Shown piece after piece: positions 1-9,875 of a stretch of DNA of 64,000 bases. This DNA comes from Shimia aestuarii. GTDB lineage: Bacteria > Pseudomonadota > Alphaproteobacteria > Rhodobacterales > Rhodobacteraceae. A program made the translations under genes and the position numbers. Positions within the stretch are counted from its first letter, which is position 1, and each line of letters starts with the position of its first letter. The notes under the pieces are model-generated. The model did no database searches. It was not told the origin of the DNA and saw nothing but the letters and a program-made list of their open reading frames with translations. The stretch lies in contig NZ_JAKVRD010000001.1 in assembly GCF_022814865.1 (NCBI RefSeq), positions 248,001 to 312,000 on the forward strand, written 5' to 3'.

Positions 1-2
1 CA

Positions 3-1154
3 CTCCCCGCCGCGATGTCCGCTGCCGAAACAGGGCGCAGCTTGCTCTGTCCAGAACCTTCCGGTCCAGAAGCCGCATGGGTCGGCGCGGCACAGGTCAT
101 CGCCGCGCGTTCCCTCGCAGACGTGGTGCGCCACTACACAGGTCAATCGCCCCTCCCCCCATCTGAGCCAGGCGAGGTATCGACCGACCCACTCTCAATC
201 GACATGCGCGACGTGAAGGGGCAGGAACGCGCCAAGCGCGCGCTTGAGATCGCCGCCGCCGGGCGGCATCATTTCTTCATGGTCGGCAGTCCCGGCTCAG
301 GCAAATCCATGCTCGCCGCGCGCTTGCCCACGATCCTCCCCCCCCTGACCCCGGCAGAGGCGCTTGAAACCTCGATGATCCATTCCATTGCCGGGCTTCT
401 CGACGCGGGCGGCATCTCGCGCCAGCGGCCCTTCCGGGAGCCACATCACACCGCGTCGATGGCGGCGATCGTCGGCGGTGGTCGCCGCGCAAGCCCCGGC
501 GAGATCAGCCTCGCGCATAACGGCGTCTTGTTCATGGATGAGTTCCCGGAATACTCCCGCTCGGTCCTCGAGACCTTGCGCCAACCCATCGAGACCGGCT
601 CCGTCATGGTCGCCCGCGCCAATGCTCATGTCTCCTACCCGTGTCGGTTCATGCTGGTCGCAGCTGCCAATCCCTGCCGCTGTGGCGAGATGTTCGACCC
701 CAACAAGGCCTGTTCGCGCGCGCCGGTGTGCGGCGAGGACTACCTCGGGCGAATCTCCGGCCCCCTGATGGACCGCTTCGATCTCCGCCTCGAAGTGCCC
801 CCGGTGAGCTTTCAAGACCTTGATCTCCCCGCCAGCGGTGAAACGTCCGCGACCATCGCCGCCCGGGTCGCCGCCGCCCGCGAGACGCAGGCGGCACGCT
901 ATGAAGACATCCCCGGCACCCGCGCCAATGCCGATATTCACGGCGCCCTACTAGAGGAAATCACCGCACCGGATAGCGACGGGCGCGCCTTTCTCAACAG
1001 CGTCGCAGAGAAGATGGGGCTTTCGGCACGCGGCTATCATCGTATCTTACGAGTCGCGCGCACTATCGCCGATCTTGATGACGCGGACCAAATCAAGCGT
1101 CCACATATCGCCGAAGCCGTCAGCTTCCGGCTTCTGTCTGCCAAAGAGAATTGA
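3..1154 (+). CDS. comM: ComM/YifB-family Mg-chelatase-like AAA+ ATPase (5' truncated by window)
   Basis: Partial gene: the reading frame is open to the window edge, so the N-terminal Lon-like domain lies outside; the ATG at 15 is internal, since family members are about 500 aa and about 383 codons are visible. A Walker A (GSPGSGKS) lies about 90 residues in, a Walker B (LFMDEF) about 80 residues later, followed by a Cys-rich stretch (NPCRCGE) and the Mg-chelatase-type C-terminal domain. ComM is a hexameric helicase promoting branch migration in natural transformation; that role is family knowledge, and only the fold is visible here. The last 35 bases overlap the convergent hydrolase gene. Confidence 0.93.
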   Translation, partial: LPAAMSAAETGRSLLCPEPSGPEAAWVGAAQVIAARSLADVVRHYTGQSPLPPSEPGEVSTDPLSIDMRDVKGQERAKRALEIAAAGRHHFFMVGSPGSGKSMLAARLPTILPPLTPAEALETSMIHSIAGLLDAGGISRQRPFREPHHTASMAAIVGGGRRASPGEISLAHNGVLFMDEFPEYSRSVLETLRQPIETGSVMVARANAHVSYPCRFMLVAAANPCRCGEMFDPNKACSRAPVCGEDYLGRISGPLMDRFDLRLEVPPVSFQDLDLPASGETSATIAARVAAARETQAARYEDIPGTRANADIHGALLEEITAPDSDGRAFLNSVAEKMGLSARGYHRILRVARTIADLDDADQIKRPHIAEAVSFRLLSAKEN

Positions 1155-2034
1155 TCCACTCAGCCACGCGTTCGACCGTCTCCCGCGCCTCTGGGATCAA
1201 TCCTTGGAAGAGCGGCCAAGCATGGGGAGCCTCTGCATGCACCTCAAGCGTAACATGTGCCCCGTCTTCGTTGAGCCGCTCGACCATGCGCAGCGTATCA
1301 TCGCGCAGGATTTCGCGTTGTGAGACCGTCAGGTAGATTGGTGGCGCACCCTGCATATCGGCGAAGAGCGGTGAGGCGCGCGGGTCTCGTGGATCTTGCC
1401 CAGCGAGATAGTATTCGGCACAGACAAACGCCCGTTCCGCAGGCAAGAGCACATCGCACCCCGCGTTCTCGCGAATGCTCGGCGCGGTAAAGCTGAGATC
1501 GGTCAGCGGCGACAAGGCGAACACCCCGACTGGCAAGTCTTCACCTTCGGCGATGAGTTGCCCCAACAAAGCGAGCGCCAATCCACCCCCGGCACTATCT
1601 CCACCAATGACGATCTGATCGGACCGATAGCCAGAATCGCGCAACAGATCATAGGCAAGGCGCGCATCGTCGATCGCGGCGGGAAAAGGATTTTCCGGGG
1701 CGAGGCGATAGCTCGGCATACAGGCCGTAACGCCCGAATAGCGCGACAAGTGGGCGACCAGTGCGCCATGGGTGTGCGGCGAGCCAAAAACATAGGCCCC
1801 GCCATGGAAGTAGAGGATTGCGTGATCGTCCGCCGCTTCTGGCCCGGTCACCCAGTGTAGATCAAGCCCCTGCGCCGCCTCATTGCGCCAGGTCGCCCCG
1901 CGTGGCCCATGCAGCCAGACCCGCGCCTTCCAATCCAAGGCCCGCCGAAGCGATGTTGGATCCGGCGCTCGTGCCAAAAGCGGTTTCTCGAAGAACCGCA
2001 TTTGCGCATTTAGGAGAGCGAGGCGGAGGCTCAT
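1120..2034 (-). CDS. alpha/beta hydrolase, hormone-sensitive-lipase family
   Basis: A 304-aa esterase/lipase-like hydrolase. The HGG oxyanion motif is at residues 77-79, the nucleophile Ser147 sits in GDSAGG, and the probable acid and base lie in ILRDD and in APHAW near the C-terminus, so the full triad of the HSL (family IV) esterases is present. There is no signal peptide, so it is probably cytoplasmic with a small acyl-ester substrate; the substrate cannot be read from sequence. Its ATG overlaps the gshB stop in an ATGA, indicating translational coupling. Its 3' end overlaps comM by 35 bases in convergent orientation. Confidence 0.88.
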   Translation of the reverse strand: MSLRLALLNAQMRFFEKPLLARAPDPTSLRRALDWKARVWLHGPRGATWRNEAAQGLDLHWVTGPEAADDHAILYFHGGAYVFGSPHTHGALVAHLSRYSGVTACMPSYRLAPENPFPAAIDDARLAYDLLRDSGYRSDQIVIGGDSAGGGLALALLGQLIAEGEDLPVGVFALSPLTDLSFTAPSIRENAGCDVLLPAERAFVCAEYYLAGQDPRDPRASPLFADMQGAPPIYLTVSQREILRDDTLRMVERLNEDGAHVTLEVHAEAPHAWPLFQGLIPEARETVERVAEWINSLWQTEAGS

Positions 2035-2966
2035 CCGATGCGCGCCTCGATTGCCTCCCAGATCTTCTCGGCAATATTCACCCCATCGAAGCGCTCAAGC
2101 TCTTGGATGCCCGTGGGCGAGGTGACGTTGATCTCGGTGAGGTAGTCGCCGATCACATCGATCCCGACGAAGACTTGCCCCTTTTCGCGCAGAAGCGGGC
2201 CTATCGCGGCGCAAATCTCCATGTCGCGTTCGGTGAGGCCGATTTTCTCGGGGCGCCCGCCCACATGCATGTTCGAGCGCGTCTCTCCTGCAGCGGGCAC
2301 ACGGTTGATTGCGCCGACCGGTTCGCCATCAACAAGGATCACGCGCTTGTCGCCATTGCTCACATCCGGCAGGAACTTCTGCACAATAAGTGGTTCGCGG
2401 CTGAAGCCGGTGAACAACTCGTGCAGCGAGGTCAGGTTGCGGTCATTGGCATCGAGCCGGAAAACACCCGCGCCACCATTGCCGTAAAGCGGCTTCAGGA
2501 TCACATCACCATGGCGCTCTTTGAAGGCCTTGATCGTGTCGAGGTCGCGGGCAATCGTCGTTGGTGGGGTGAGGTCTGGAAAATCCAGCACGAGGAGTTT
2601 CTCGGGATAGTTTCGAACCCAGAAAGGATCATTCACCACAAGCACCTTGTCTTTGAGACGATCAAGAAGATGCGTCGACGTGATATAGTGCATATCGAAC
2701 GGCGGATCCTGACGGAGCCAGATAACGTCGAAGTCGGCGAGGTTTACGTGGGTCTCGGGACCGAGGTCAACGTGATTGCCCACCTCGCGCCGCACCACCA
2801 TGCTTTGGCCGCGAGCGGTGATCTCGCCCTCTTCATAGGCGAGCATGTCCGGGGAATAAAAGAACAGCTCGTGCCCCCGCGCTTGCGCTTCTTCGGCAAG
2901 GCGGAAAGAGCTGTCGGCGTTGATGTCGACAGACGTGATCGGGTCCATCTGAAAGGCGATTTTCAT
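2031..2966 (-). CDS. gshB: glutathione synthetase
   Basis: ATP-grasp ligase joining gamma-glutamylcysteine and glycine to make glutathione in the cytoplasm. The product is 311 aa, the usual length. Seen in order: N-terminal MKIAFQMDP, a WLRQDPPFD segment, the ATP-grasp glycine loop (YGNGGAGV), the [14 protein letters not shown] strand and the metal-binding EINVTSPTG motif. The start at 2966 is preferred over an upstream in-frame ATG (3005) because a purine-rich AGAGGAAC lies just before it and homologues begin MKIAF. It follows yraN by 63 bases and overlaps the hydrolase start by 4 bases, so it belongs to the rsmI-yraN-gshB-hydrolase run. Confidence 0.96.
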   Translation of the reverse strand: MKIAFQMDPITSVDINADSSFRLAEEAQARGHELFFYSPDMLAYEEGEITARGQSMVVRREVGNHVDLGPETHVNLADFDVIWLRQDPPFDMHYITSTHLLDRLKDKVLVVNDPFWVRNYPEKLLVLDFPDLTPPTTIARDLDTIKAFKERHGDVILKPLYGNGGAGVFRLDANDRNLTSLHELFTGFSREPLIVQKFLPDVSNGDKRVILVDGEPVGAINRVPAAGETRSNMHVGGRPEKIGLTERDMEICAAIGPLLREKGQVFVGIDVIGDYLTEINVTSPTGIQELERFDGVNIAEKIWEAIEARIG

Positions 2967-3029
2967 GGGCGTTCCTCTGCGCTGCTTGCTCCTTAAATGG
3001 CGCATGCCCTCCGCCCTTGCAATGCCTTG

Positions 3030-3413
3030 TCAGAACGCGCTCTCGAGAATTCGGGTTTCCCCTGTCGCATTGACCAATGCGACATCAAAACGGCAGGGCG
3101 TCAATTCGCCCTTTGGCTCACCTGCGAGAAAGTGCGCAGCCCCTGCATGAATGCGCGCGATCTGCCGCTCTGTGACACGGGCTGCCGCGCGTTCGAAATC
3201 AGGGGCTTGCTTTACTTCAACAAAGACAACTCCATCCCCATCGCGCAGGATCAGGTCAATCTCGCCACCCCCTTTGCGCCAACGACGTGCCGCAACGGTC
3301 AGACCCTGGCGCAGATAGAGGCGCTCCACGCTCTCTTCGGCCGACGCACCCGCGTGCCATGCGCGCCGTCCTCGCTCAGCTTTGCGCATGGTTCTCTCTT
3401 CGGCCTCCGTCAT
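3030..3413 (-). CDS. yraN: YraN-family putative endonuclease (UPF0102)
   Basis: A 127-aa protein of the YraN/UPF0102 family with a restriction-endonuclease-like fold. The family core is visible: GEIDLILRDGD, then VVFVEVK, supplying the acidic and lysine residues of a PD-(D/E)XK site. Start chosen at 3413 because AAAGGAGG lies 7 bases upstream; a longer frame upstream runs through rsmI and is spurious. It starts 16 bases after the rsmI stop, the same pairing seen next to lpoA in enterobacteria. The biological role of the family is not established. Confidence 0.9.
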   Translation of the reverse strand: MTEAEERTMRKAERGRRAWHAGASAEESVERLYLRQGLTVAARRWRKGGGEIDLILRDGDGVVFVEVKQAPDFERAAARVTERQIARIHAGAAHFLAGEPKGELTPCRFDVALVNATGETRILESAF

Positions 3414-3429
3414 GGGCGGCCTCCTTTCG

Positions 3430-4302
3430 TCATTCTTCAGACGAAAGCTTGAGCGCCAACTGGTAAATCTTTCGTTTATGCACGTTATAGGCCTTGGCCA
3501 CGCTTTCCGCCGCATCCCGAACGGACATGCTCTCCAACGCTTGACGCACCGCGACCTCGAGATCGGCCTCACCGTGTTCTTCCGTGCCCTGCCGATCAAT
3601 GAGAACCACGATTTCACCGCGCAAAGCGTCGGTGCCGATATCCTCTGCAAGGCTCTGCAACGTGCCACTCCGTACTTCCTCGAACTTCTTGGTCAACTCG
3701 CGACAGAGCACCGCCGCACGTTCTCCGCCAAGAACCTTCGCCGCATCCCGAAGCATCGCGCCGACGCGTTTCGGCGATTCGTAGAACACGAGCGTACCCG
3801 GCACCGCCTTCACGGCCTCAAGCGCGCTCTGCCGCGCGCCTTTGGCGTTCGGGAGAAACCCCGCGAAAAAGAACGCATCCGTTGGCAAACCCGCAAGCGT
3901 CAAGGCAGTGATGATCGCCGAAGGTCCGGGTGCCGAGGTGACGTTGTGCCCCGCGTCCATCGCTTCACGCGCCAGATGGTAGCCCGGATCGGCAATCAGC
4001 GGAGTCCCAGCCTCGGACCCATAAGCTACAGAGTTCCCCTCTTCGAGAAGCTTGAGCAGTTTTGCCCGCCCTTTTGCGCCGGAATGGTCATGGTAAGAGA
4101 TCAGCGGACGATCGCCGAGCCGCACCCCGTGAATCTCAAGAAGCCGACGCATTGATCGCGTGTCTTCCGCAGCGATGACATCAGCGGAGGCAAGAATATC
4201 GAGCGCCCGCAAGGTGATGTCTCGCGCCGTCCCGATGGGCGTGGCAACGAAGTAGAGCCCGGGCTCCAATCTGCGAATTTCGTGATTCAAAGCTGGACCC
4301 AT
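3430..4302 (-). CDS. rsmI: 16S rRNA (cytidine1402-2'-O)-methyltransferase
   Basis: A 290-aa SAM-dependent methyltransferase of the tetrapyrrole-methylase fold that 2'-O-methylates C1402 in the 30S P-site. Visible family motifs: LYFVATPIG near the N-terminus, EDTRSMRRLL, SYHDH, GSEAGTPLIADPG, APGPSAIITAL and FYESPKR. It is divergent from the lpoA-like gene (93-base intergenic region) and followed 16 bases later by yraN, a conserved arrangement. Confidence in the function is high because each diagnostic block is in order and the length is normal. Confidence 0.95.
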   Translation of the reverse strand: MGPALNHEIRRLEPGLYFVATPIGTARDITLRALDILASADVIAAEDTRSMRRLLEIHGVRLGDRPLISYHDHSGAKGRAKLLKLLEEGNSVAYGSEAGTPLIADPGYHLAREAMDAGHNVTSAPGPSAIITALTLAGLPTDAFFFAGFLPNAKGARQSALEAVKAVPGTLVFYESPKRVGAMLRDAAKVLGGERAAVLCRELTKKFEEVRSGTLQSLAEDIGTDALRGEIVVLIDRQGTEEHGEADLEVAVRQALESMSVRDAAESVAKAYNVHKRKIYQLALKLSSEE

Positions 4303-4395
4303 CTTCTGTGTTCTCTATGATTTGCCCAAACCGGGCCAGCGCGTTATACGCCAGCCTGACGCCGCAAACCGACCCGCCAAGGGAGTTATCATTCC

Positions 4396-5559
4396 ATGTT
4401 GTTCCGTTCTAGCCTTGCCCGCCGGTTTCTGAAAGGGGCCGCTGCCACGCTGGCTCTCGTGGGTCTGACCGCCTGTGTTCCTTCAACGGGACCGGTTATC
4501 TCGACGTCGAACCCCGTGCCGGTCGCGCTTCTCGTGCCTTCAGGGTCCGGAGATTCCGGCGATGCCTTGATTGCACAAAGCCTTGAGAACGCGGCACGCC
4601 TTGCAATTTCCGATCTCGACGGGGTCAAGATTGACCTGCGCGTCTATTCTACAGCAGGCAAACCCGCGACCGCCGCCGCCGCCGCGCAAAAGGCTGTCGC
4701 GGAAGGGGCGAAGATCATCGTTGGCCCGCTCTACGGGGCTGCCGCGAATGCTGCAGGCAAGGCCGTTGCGGGGAATGGCGTCAACGTTCTGACCTTCTCC
4801 AACAACACCGAGATCGCGGGCGGCAATGTCTTTGTCCTCGGGTCGACATTTGAGAACACCGCGAACCGGTTGGTGAACTATGCGACGAGCCAAGGGAAAC
4901 GCAACATCCTGATCGTTCACGCCGATACTGTCCCCGGACAGGTCGGGCGCAATGCGATCATGGGCGCGATCAACGCCTCTTCTGCGTCGAGCGCCGGCAC
5001 TGTCGCTTATAAATACTCTCAGGATGGCGTGATCGCCGCCGTGGCCGAGATCAAGGCTGCGGTCGAGCAGAACGCGCCGGACACCATCTTCCTGACGGCC
5101 TCGACCTCCGGCGCACTGCCGCTCTTCTCGCAAATGCTTCCCGAAGCCGGAATCGACCCCCAGACGGTGCAGTATATCGGACTGACCCGCTGGGATTTGC
5201 CGTCGCAAACCGTTGCGCTGCCTGGCGTACAGGGATCGTGGTTCGCACGTCCCGACGAAGCACTGAGCCGCGCCTATACCGATCGCTATGCCCAAGCCTA
5301 TGGTGGCCTGCCGCATAACCTGAGCGGTCTGGCTTATGACGGCATTGCGGCGATCGGCGCACTGGTCAAAGCCGGCAAAAGCAACGCATTGACCACAAGC
5401 GCCCTAACCCAGGGTGCCGGATTCCAAGGGGTGAACGGTATCTTCCGCCTGCGGTCCGATGGAACGAACGAACGCGGCCTGGCGGTTGTCACGATCCGCG
5501 ACAAACAAGTGGTGACCCTTGACCCTGCGCCAAAAAGTTTCGGCGGCTTCGGTTTCTAA
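4396..5559 (+). CDS. LpoA/LppC-like penicillin-binding protein activator lipoprotein
   Basis: A 387-aa exported lipoprotein. The N-terminus has Arg residues, a hydrophobic core and a lipobox LTAC with Cys27 as the lipidation site. The rest is a type I periplasmic-binding-protein fold (VALLVPSGSG start; IIVGPLYGAAAN; TFSNN; YDGIAAIGALVKAG near the end). In enterobacteria LpoA activates PBP1A from the outer membrane; alphaproteobacterial members lack the N-terminal TPR domain, as here, so the activator role is inferred from family and from the rsmI/yraN neighbourhood. The gene overlaps the glnD start by about 41 bases. Confidence 0.85.
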   Translation: MLFRSSLARRFLKGAAATLALVGLTACVPSTGPVISTSNPVPVALLVPSGSGDSGDALIAQSLENAARLAISDLDGVKIDLRVYSTAGKPATAAAAAQKAVAEGAKIIVGPLYGAAANAAGKAVAGNGVNVLTFSNNTEIAGGNVFVLGSTFENTANRLVNYATSQGKRNILIVHADTVPGQVGRNAIMGAINASSASSAGTVAYKYSQDGVIAAVAEIKAAVEQNAPDTIFLTASTSGALPLFSQMLPEAGIDPQTVQYIGLTRWDLPSQTVALPGVQGSWFARPDEALSRAYTDRYAQAYGGLPHNLSGLAYDGIAAIGALVKAGKSNALTTSALTQGAGFQGVNGIFRLRSDGTNERGLAVVTIRDKQVVTLDPAPKSFGGFGF

Positions 5560-8329
5560 ACCGGACGACCTCCCGCTTCCCGCCCCCTCAACCGATCTCG
5601 TCCGCCCCGCAGATGACATCCTTGATCGCAAGGCCCTTCTCGACGCCGTTACCGGCGCTCGGGAAGCGCACGCCGACGACAGGGCCTTTCGCAATGCCGT
5701 TGTGAAGCTCTTGCTTGCTGCGCGCAAAGCGGCCAATGCCGAGATCGAGGCAGGTTTCCTTGACCGCCCCCGTGACGCGCGCGCTATGAAAAGCGCCTAT
5801 ACATGGGTCACCGATTGCCTTGTTGGGACGGCGCACCATGTCGCCACGACCTACTTGCATCCGCTTCAGACCCCAACAGAAGCCGAACGGATCGCCCTCT
5901 TTGCAGTGGGCGGCTATGGGCGCGGCGAGATGGCACCGCAATCCGATGTCGATCTGCTGTTCCTGACACCCTACAAGATCACCCCCTGGGCCGAGAGCGT
6001 GATCGAAACCATGCTCTACATCCTGTGGGATTTACGGCTGAAGGTTGGCCACGCCTCACGCACGGTCAAAGACTGTCTGCGGCTTGGCGGCGAGGACTTC
6101 ACTATTCGCACCGCCTTGCTTGAGAATCGTTTCCTGCGTGGCTATGCCCCACTTGCGGACGAATTGAATGCGCGTCTCGAAAAAGACCTTTTCAAAGGCT
6201 CCGAACGCGAGTTCATCGAAGCAAAGCTGCATGAACGCGACGAGCGTCACAAGAAGCAGGGCGAACGCTACATGGTCGAGCCCAATGTCAAAGAGGGCAA
6301 AGGCGGCCTTCGCGATCTGCAATCGCTATTTTGGATCGCCAAATACGTCTATCACGTACAACAGGCCCGAGACCTTCTAGACAAGGGGCTGTTCCACAAG
6401 GACGAGTATGAGCGTTTCGCCGAGGCCGAGAATTTCCTCTGGGCCGTGCGCGGCCATATGCATATCCTCGCAGGTCGCCCTGTCGAACAACTGACCTTCG
6501 ATCTGCAAGTGCAGGTCGCAGAACGCATGAGGTATCTCGACAAAGGTGGTCGGCGTGCCGTCGAACACTTCATGCAGGACTATTTCCGTCACGCGACCTC
6601 GGTGGGAGATCTGACGCGCATCCTCTTGACCAAGCTCGAAGCTGACCACGCCAAGGCGGCTCCCCTGATGGAGCGCCTCTTCCGTCGCCGCCCAAGGATC
6701 AAACCGGGCTATGAGGTCATCAACAATCGTCTGGCGATCACCGACGAAAAGGACTTCCTTGCTGACAAGCTCAATATCCTGCGCTTGTTCGAGGAAGGGT
6801 TGCGCACGGGCCTCTTGATCCACCCAGACGCCATGCGGCTTGTGACGGCAAATCTAGACCTGATCGACGACGAATTTCGCGCCAACAAGGACGCCCAGAA
6901 GATCTTTCTCGGATTGCTCCTCAAACACGGCAATCCCGAACGCGCGCTCCGCCGGATGAACGAACTTGGTGTGCTCGCCGCTTTCATCCCCGAATTCGCC
7001 CCGGTCGTCGCGATGATGCAGTTCAACATGTACCATTCGTACACCGTCGACGAACACACGATTCAGGTGATTTCAAACTACGCCCAGATCGAACGGGAAG
7101 AGCTTCAGGTCGAACTGCCGCTCTCCTCGGAGATCATTAAGACCGGGATCAACCGGCGCGTCCTCATGGTCGCGATGCTGTTGCACGACATCGGCAAAGG
7201 GCAAGAGACCGACCATTCTATTCTCGGCGCGCAGATCGCCCGCCGCGTCGCGCCTGCGCTTGGTTTGCGCAAAGGCGAATCTGAAACCGTCGAATGGCTC
7301 GTGCGCTATCACTTGTTGATGTCCGACACGGCTCAGAAACGAGATATCGCGGACCCGCGCACCGTGCGCGACTTTGCCAAGGCCGTGCGCTCGGTGGACC
7401 GACTCAACCTCCTAACGGTGCTGACCGTGTGCGATATTCGCGGTGTTGGCCCCGATGTCTGGAACAACTGGAAAGCCGCGCTCCTGCGCGCACTCTACCG
7501 TCAGACACGCGTTGTCCTCGAAGACGGCATGGAGGCCATCAACCGCGAGAACCGCGGCGCCGAAGCCAAGAAAAAGCTTCGCGCGGAACTCAAGGGGTGG
7601 TCCGGCAAGGACATCAAGCGCGAAACCACCCGCCACTACGATCCCTATTGGCAGGGCCTGCACATCACTGCCCATAAGGTCTTTGCCGAGCTGCTACGCG
7701 ATATCGACGACGACGAGGTACGTATCGACCTGCACCCAGACGAGGATCGCGATGCGACCCGCGTCTGTTTTGCCATGTCCGATCACCCCGGCATCTTTAG
7801 CCGCATGTGCGGCGCCTTGGCACTGGTCGGGGCAAACATCGTCGACGCCCGCACCTTCACCTCTAAGGACGGCTACGCGACCGCTGCCTTCTGGATTCAG
7901 GATGCCGACGGCTCGCCCTATGAAGCCAGCCGCCTCAAACGCCTGCAACAGATGATCGACAAGACCCTCAAGGGCGAAGTGATCGCCACTGAAGCGATCA
8001 AATCGCGCGACGTCATCAAGAAACGCGAACGCGCCTTCAAGGTGCCGACGACGATCACCTTCGACAACGAAGGCTCGGAAATCTACACGATTATCGAGGT
8101 CGACACCCGCGACCGCCCCGGCCTTCTCTTCGATCTGACGCGCACCCTTGCCAATAACAACGTCTATATCGCCTCCGCCGTTATCGCGACATACGGTGAA
8201 CAGGTGGTTGATAGCTTCTACGTCAAAGACATGTTCGGCCTGAAATTCCATTCCGCGTCGAAGCAGCAAGCGCTTGAAAAGAAACTGCGTGAAGCAATCG
8301 AGCGCGGCGTCGAAAGGGCTATTTCGTGA
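5519..8329 (+). CDS. glnD: bifunctional [protein-PII] uridylyltransferase / uridylyl-removing enzyme
   Basis: A 936-aa nitrogen sensor that uridylylates PII when glutamine is low and deuridylylates it when glutamine is high. Domains in order: nucleotidyltransferase (GGYGRGEM then SDVDLLFL, around residues 128-147), GlnD linker (NVKEGKGGLRD), HD domain (LLHDIGKG near residue 557) and two C-terminal ACT domains (DHPGIFSR and DRPGLLFD). No ATG exists in frame before residue ~90; the frame is closed by a TGA at 5513-5515, so the likely start is the TTG at 5519, inside the end of the upstream lipoprotein gene. No convincing Shine-Dalgarno is visible. The stop overlaps the murJ start (GTGA). Confidence 0.95.
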   Translation: MTLRQKVSAASVSKPDDLPLPAPSTDLVRPADDILDRKALLDAVTGAREAHADDRAFRNAVVKLLLAARKAANAEIEAGFLDRPRDARAMKSAYTWVTDCLVGTAHHVATTYLHPLQTPTEAERIALFAVGGYGRGEMAPQSDVDLLFLTPYKITPWAESVIETMLYILWDLRLKVGHASRTVKDCLRLGGEDFTIRTALLENRFLRGYAPLADELNARLEKDLFKGSEREFIEAKLHERDERHKKQGERYMVEPNVKEGKGGLRDLQSLFWIAKYVYHVQQARDLLDKGLFHKDEYERFAEAENFLWAVRGHMHILAGRPVEQLTFDLQVQVAERMRYLDKGGRRAVEHFMQDYFRHATSVGDLTRILLTKLEADHAKAAPLMERLFRRRPRIKPGYEVINNRLAITDEKDFLADKLNILRLFEEGLRTGLLIHPDAMRLVTANLDLIDDEFRANKDAQKIFLGLLLKHGNPERALRRMNELGVLAAFIPEFAPVVAMMQFNMYHSYTVDEHTIQVISNYAQIEREELQVELPLSSEIIKTGINRRVLMVAMLLHDIGKGQETDHSILGAQIARRVAPALGLRKGESETVEWLVRYHLLMSDTAQKRDIADPRTVRDFAKAVRSVDRLNLLTVLTVCDIRGVGPDVWNNWKAALLRALYRQTRVVLEDGMEAINRENRGAEAKKKLRAELKGWSGKDIKRETTRHYDPYWQGLHITAHKVFAELLRDIDDDEVRIDLHPDEDRDATRVCFAMSDHPGIFSRMCGALALVGANIVDARTFTSKDGYATAAFWIQDADGSPYEASRLKRLQQMIDKTLKGEVIATEAIKSRDVIKKRERAFKVPTTITFDNEGSEIYTIIEVDTRDRPGLLFDLTRTLANNNVYIASAVIATYGEQVVDSFYVKDMFGLKFHSASKQQALEKKLREAIERGVERAIS

Positions 8330-9867
8330 AGCCGATCCGCCTGATGCGCGGCTTCCTGACCGTGGGGGGCTGGACGATGGCAAGCCGCATCCTCGGCTTC
8401 GTGCGTGATATCCTGATCCTCGCTTTCCTCGGCACTGGCCCTCTCTACGAGGCCTATGTCGTGGCGTTCCGCCTGCCCAATATGTTCCGTCGTTTCTTTG
8501 CCGAAGGCGCGTTCAACATGGCCTTTGTGCCGATGTTCTCAAAGAAGCTGGAGGGCGAAGAAGACCCACTTGGGTTCGCCCGCGAAGCCTTTGCCGGACT
8601 TGCCACGGTGTTGATCGTCCTCACGCTCCTGGCTCAGTTGGTCATGCCTTGGCTTATCCTCGGCCTTGCCTCCGGCTTTGCTGGTCAAGAGCAGTTCGCG
8701 CTCTCGGTGGAATTCGGGCGCATCGCCTTTCCCTATATCCTATTCATCTCACTTGCCGCGCTTTTGTCGGGTGTGCTGAACGCGACAGGGCGCTTCGCCG
8801 CTGCCGCCGCCGCGCCTGTGTTGCTGAATATCCTTTTGGTGGCGGGCATCTCTGGTGCCGCATGGCTTGGCCTCGATGTTGCGCGCGCTCTGATCTGGAT
8901 GATCCCGGTCGCCGGTATCGCGCAGCTTGCCCTTGTCTGGGTCGCCGCCGCGCGCGCCGGTTTCCCGCTGACCCTGCAACGGCCGCGCTGGACCCCCGAG
9001 TTGAAACGCCTCGTGACCATCGCCATCCCTGCCGCGCTCGCGGGCGGTGTCGTGCAGATCAACCTCCTTGTCGGTCAGCAGGTCGCTTCCTATTTCGACC
9101 GTGCCGTGGGTTGGCTCTTCGCCGCCGACCGTCTCTATCAACTGCCGCTCGGCGTTGTCGGCATCGCCATCGGCATCGTGCTCCTGCCCGACCTGTCCCG
9201 CCGCCTCAAAGCTGACGACGAGGCCGGATCGCGCACCGCCCTATCCCGCGCGGCCGAAATCTCGCTGGCCCTGACCATCCCTTGTGCTGTGGCACTCATG
9301 GTGATTCCGCTACCGCTCGTCTCGGTGCTCTTTGAGCGCGGCGCGACAACCGCCGACGATAGCGCCGCTATTGCGCTTGCCGTTGCGGTCTATGGCCTCG
9401 GCCTGCCCTCTTTCGTGATCCAGAAGATCCTGCAACCGCTGTTCTTTGCCCGCGAAGACACCAAAACACCGTTCCGCTACGCGCTCTGGGCGATGGTGGT
9501 GAACGCTGTCGTCGCCATCGGCCTCGCGCCGTTCATTGGCTGGATTGCCCCCGCCATCGCGACAACGCTTGCAGGCTGGGTCATGGTCGCGCTGCTCTAC
9601 AAAGGCACCCGCCCGATGGGCTATGTCGCCAAGTTCGATGAACGCCTGCGCCGACGCCTGCCGCGCATTTGCTTCGCCTCTGCAATCATGGGAGGGGCGC
9701 TTTGGGGCCTAACCATCGTCCTTGGCCCGGCGCTTGGCACCGATGGCTGGCGCTATCTTGCGCTCGCGATCCTGATCCTTCTCGGCTCAGTCGTCTACTT
9801 CGTCTCGGGGCACATTATTGGCGCCTTCCGCCTCTCCGATTTTCGCCGCGCGGCGAAACGCGGCTGA
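8326..9867 (+). CDS. murJ: lipid II flippase MurJ (MviN family)
   Basis: A 513-aa polytopic membrane protein that flips lipid II across the inner membrane for peptidoglycan synthesis. Family signatures at the N-terminus are SRILGFVRD, FRLPNMFRRFFAEGAF and AFVPMFS; about 14 hydrophobic segments follow, including the PLGVVGIAIGIVLLPDLSR block. It starts with GTG, overlapping the glnD stop by 4 bases (GTGA), so translation is coupled to glnD. Following an LpoA-like gene and glnD, it links a cell-wall gene to nitrogen sensing by position only; this order is common in Rhodobacteraceae. Confidence 0.95.
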   Translation: MKPIRLMRGFLTVGGWTMASRILGFVRDILILAFLGTGPLYEAYVVAFRLPNMFRRFFAEGAFNMAFVPMFSKKLEGEEDPLGFAREAFAGLATVLIVLTLLAQLVMPWLILGLASGFAGQEQFALSVEFGRIAFPYILFISLAALLSGVLNATGRFAAAAAAPVLLNILLVAGISGAAWLGLDVARALIWMIPVAGIAQLALVWVAAARAGFPLTLQRPRWTPELKRLVTIAIPAALAGGVVQINLLVGQQVASYFDRAVGWLFAADRLYQLPLGVVGIAIGIVLLPDLSRRLKADDEAGSRTALSRAAEISLALTIPCAVALMVIPLPLVSVLFERGATTADDSAAIALAVAVYGLGLPSFVIQKILQPLFFAREDTKTPFRYALWAMVVNAVVAIGLAPFIGWIAPAIATTLAGWVMVALLYKGTRPMGYVAKFDERLRRRLPRICFASAIMGGALWGLTIVLGPALGTDGWRYLALAILILLGSVVYFVSGHIIGAFRLSDFRRAAKRG

Positions 9868-9875
9868 CGCACGCG

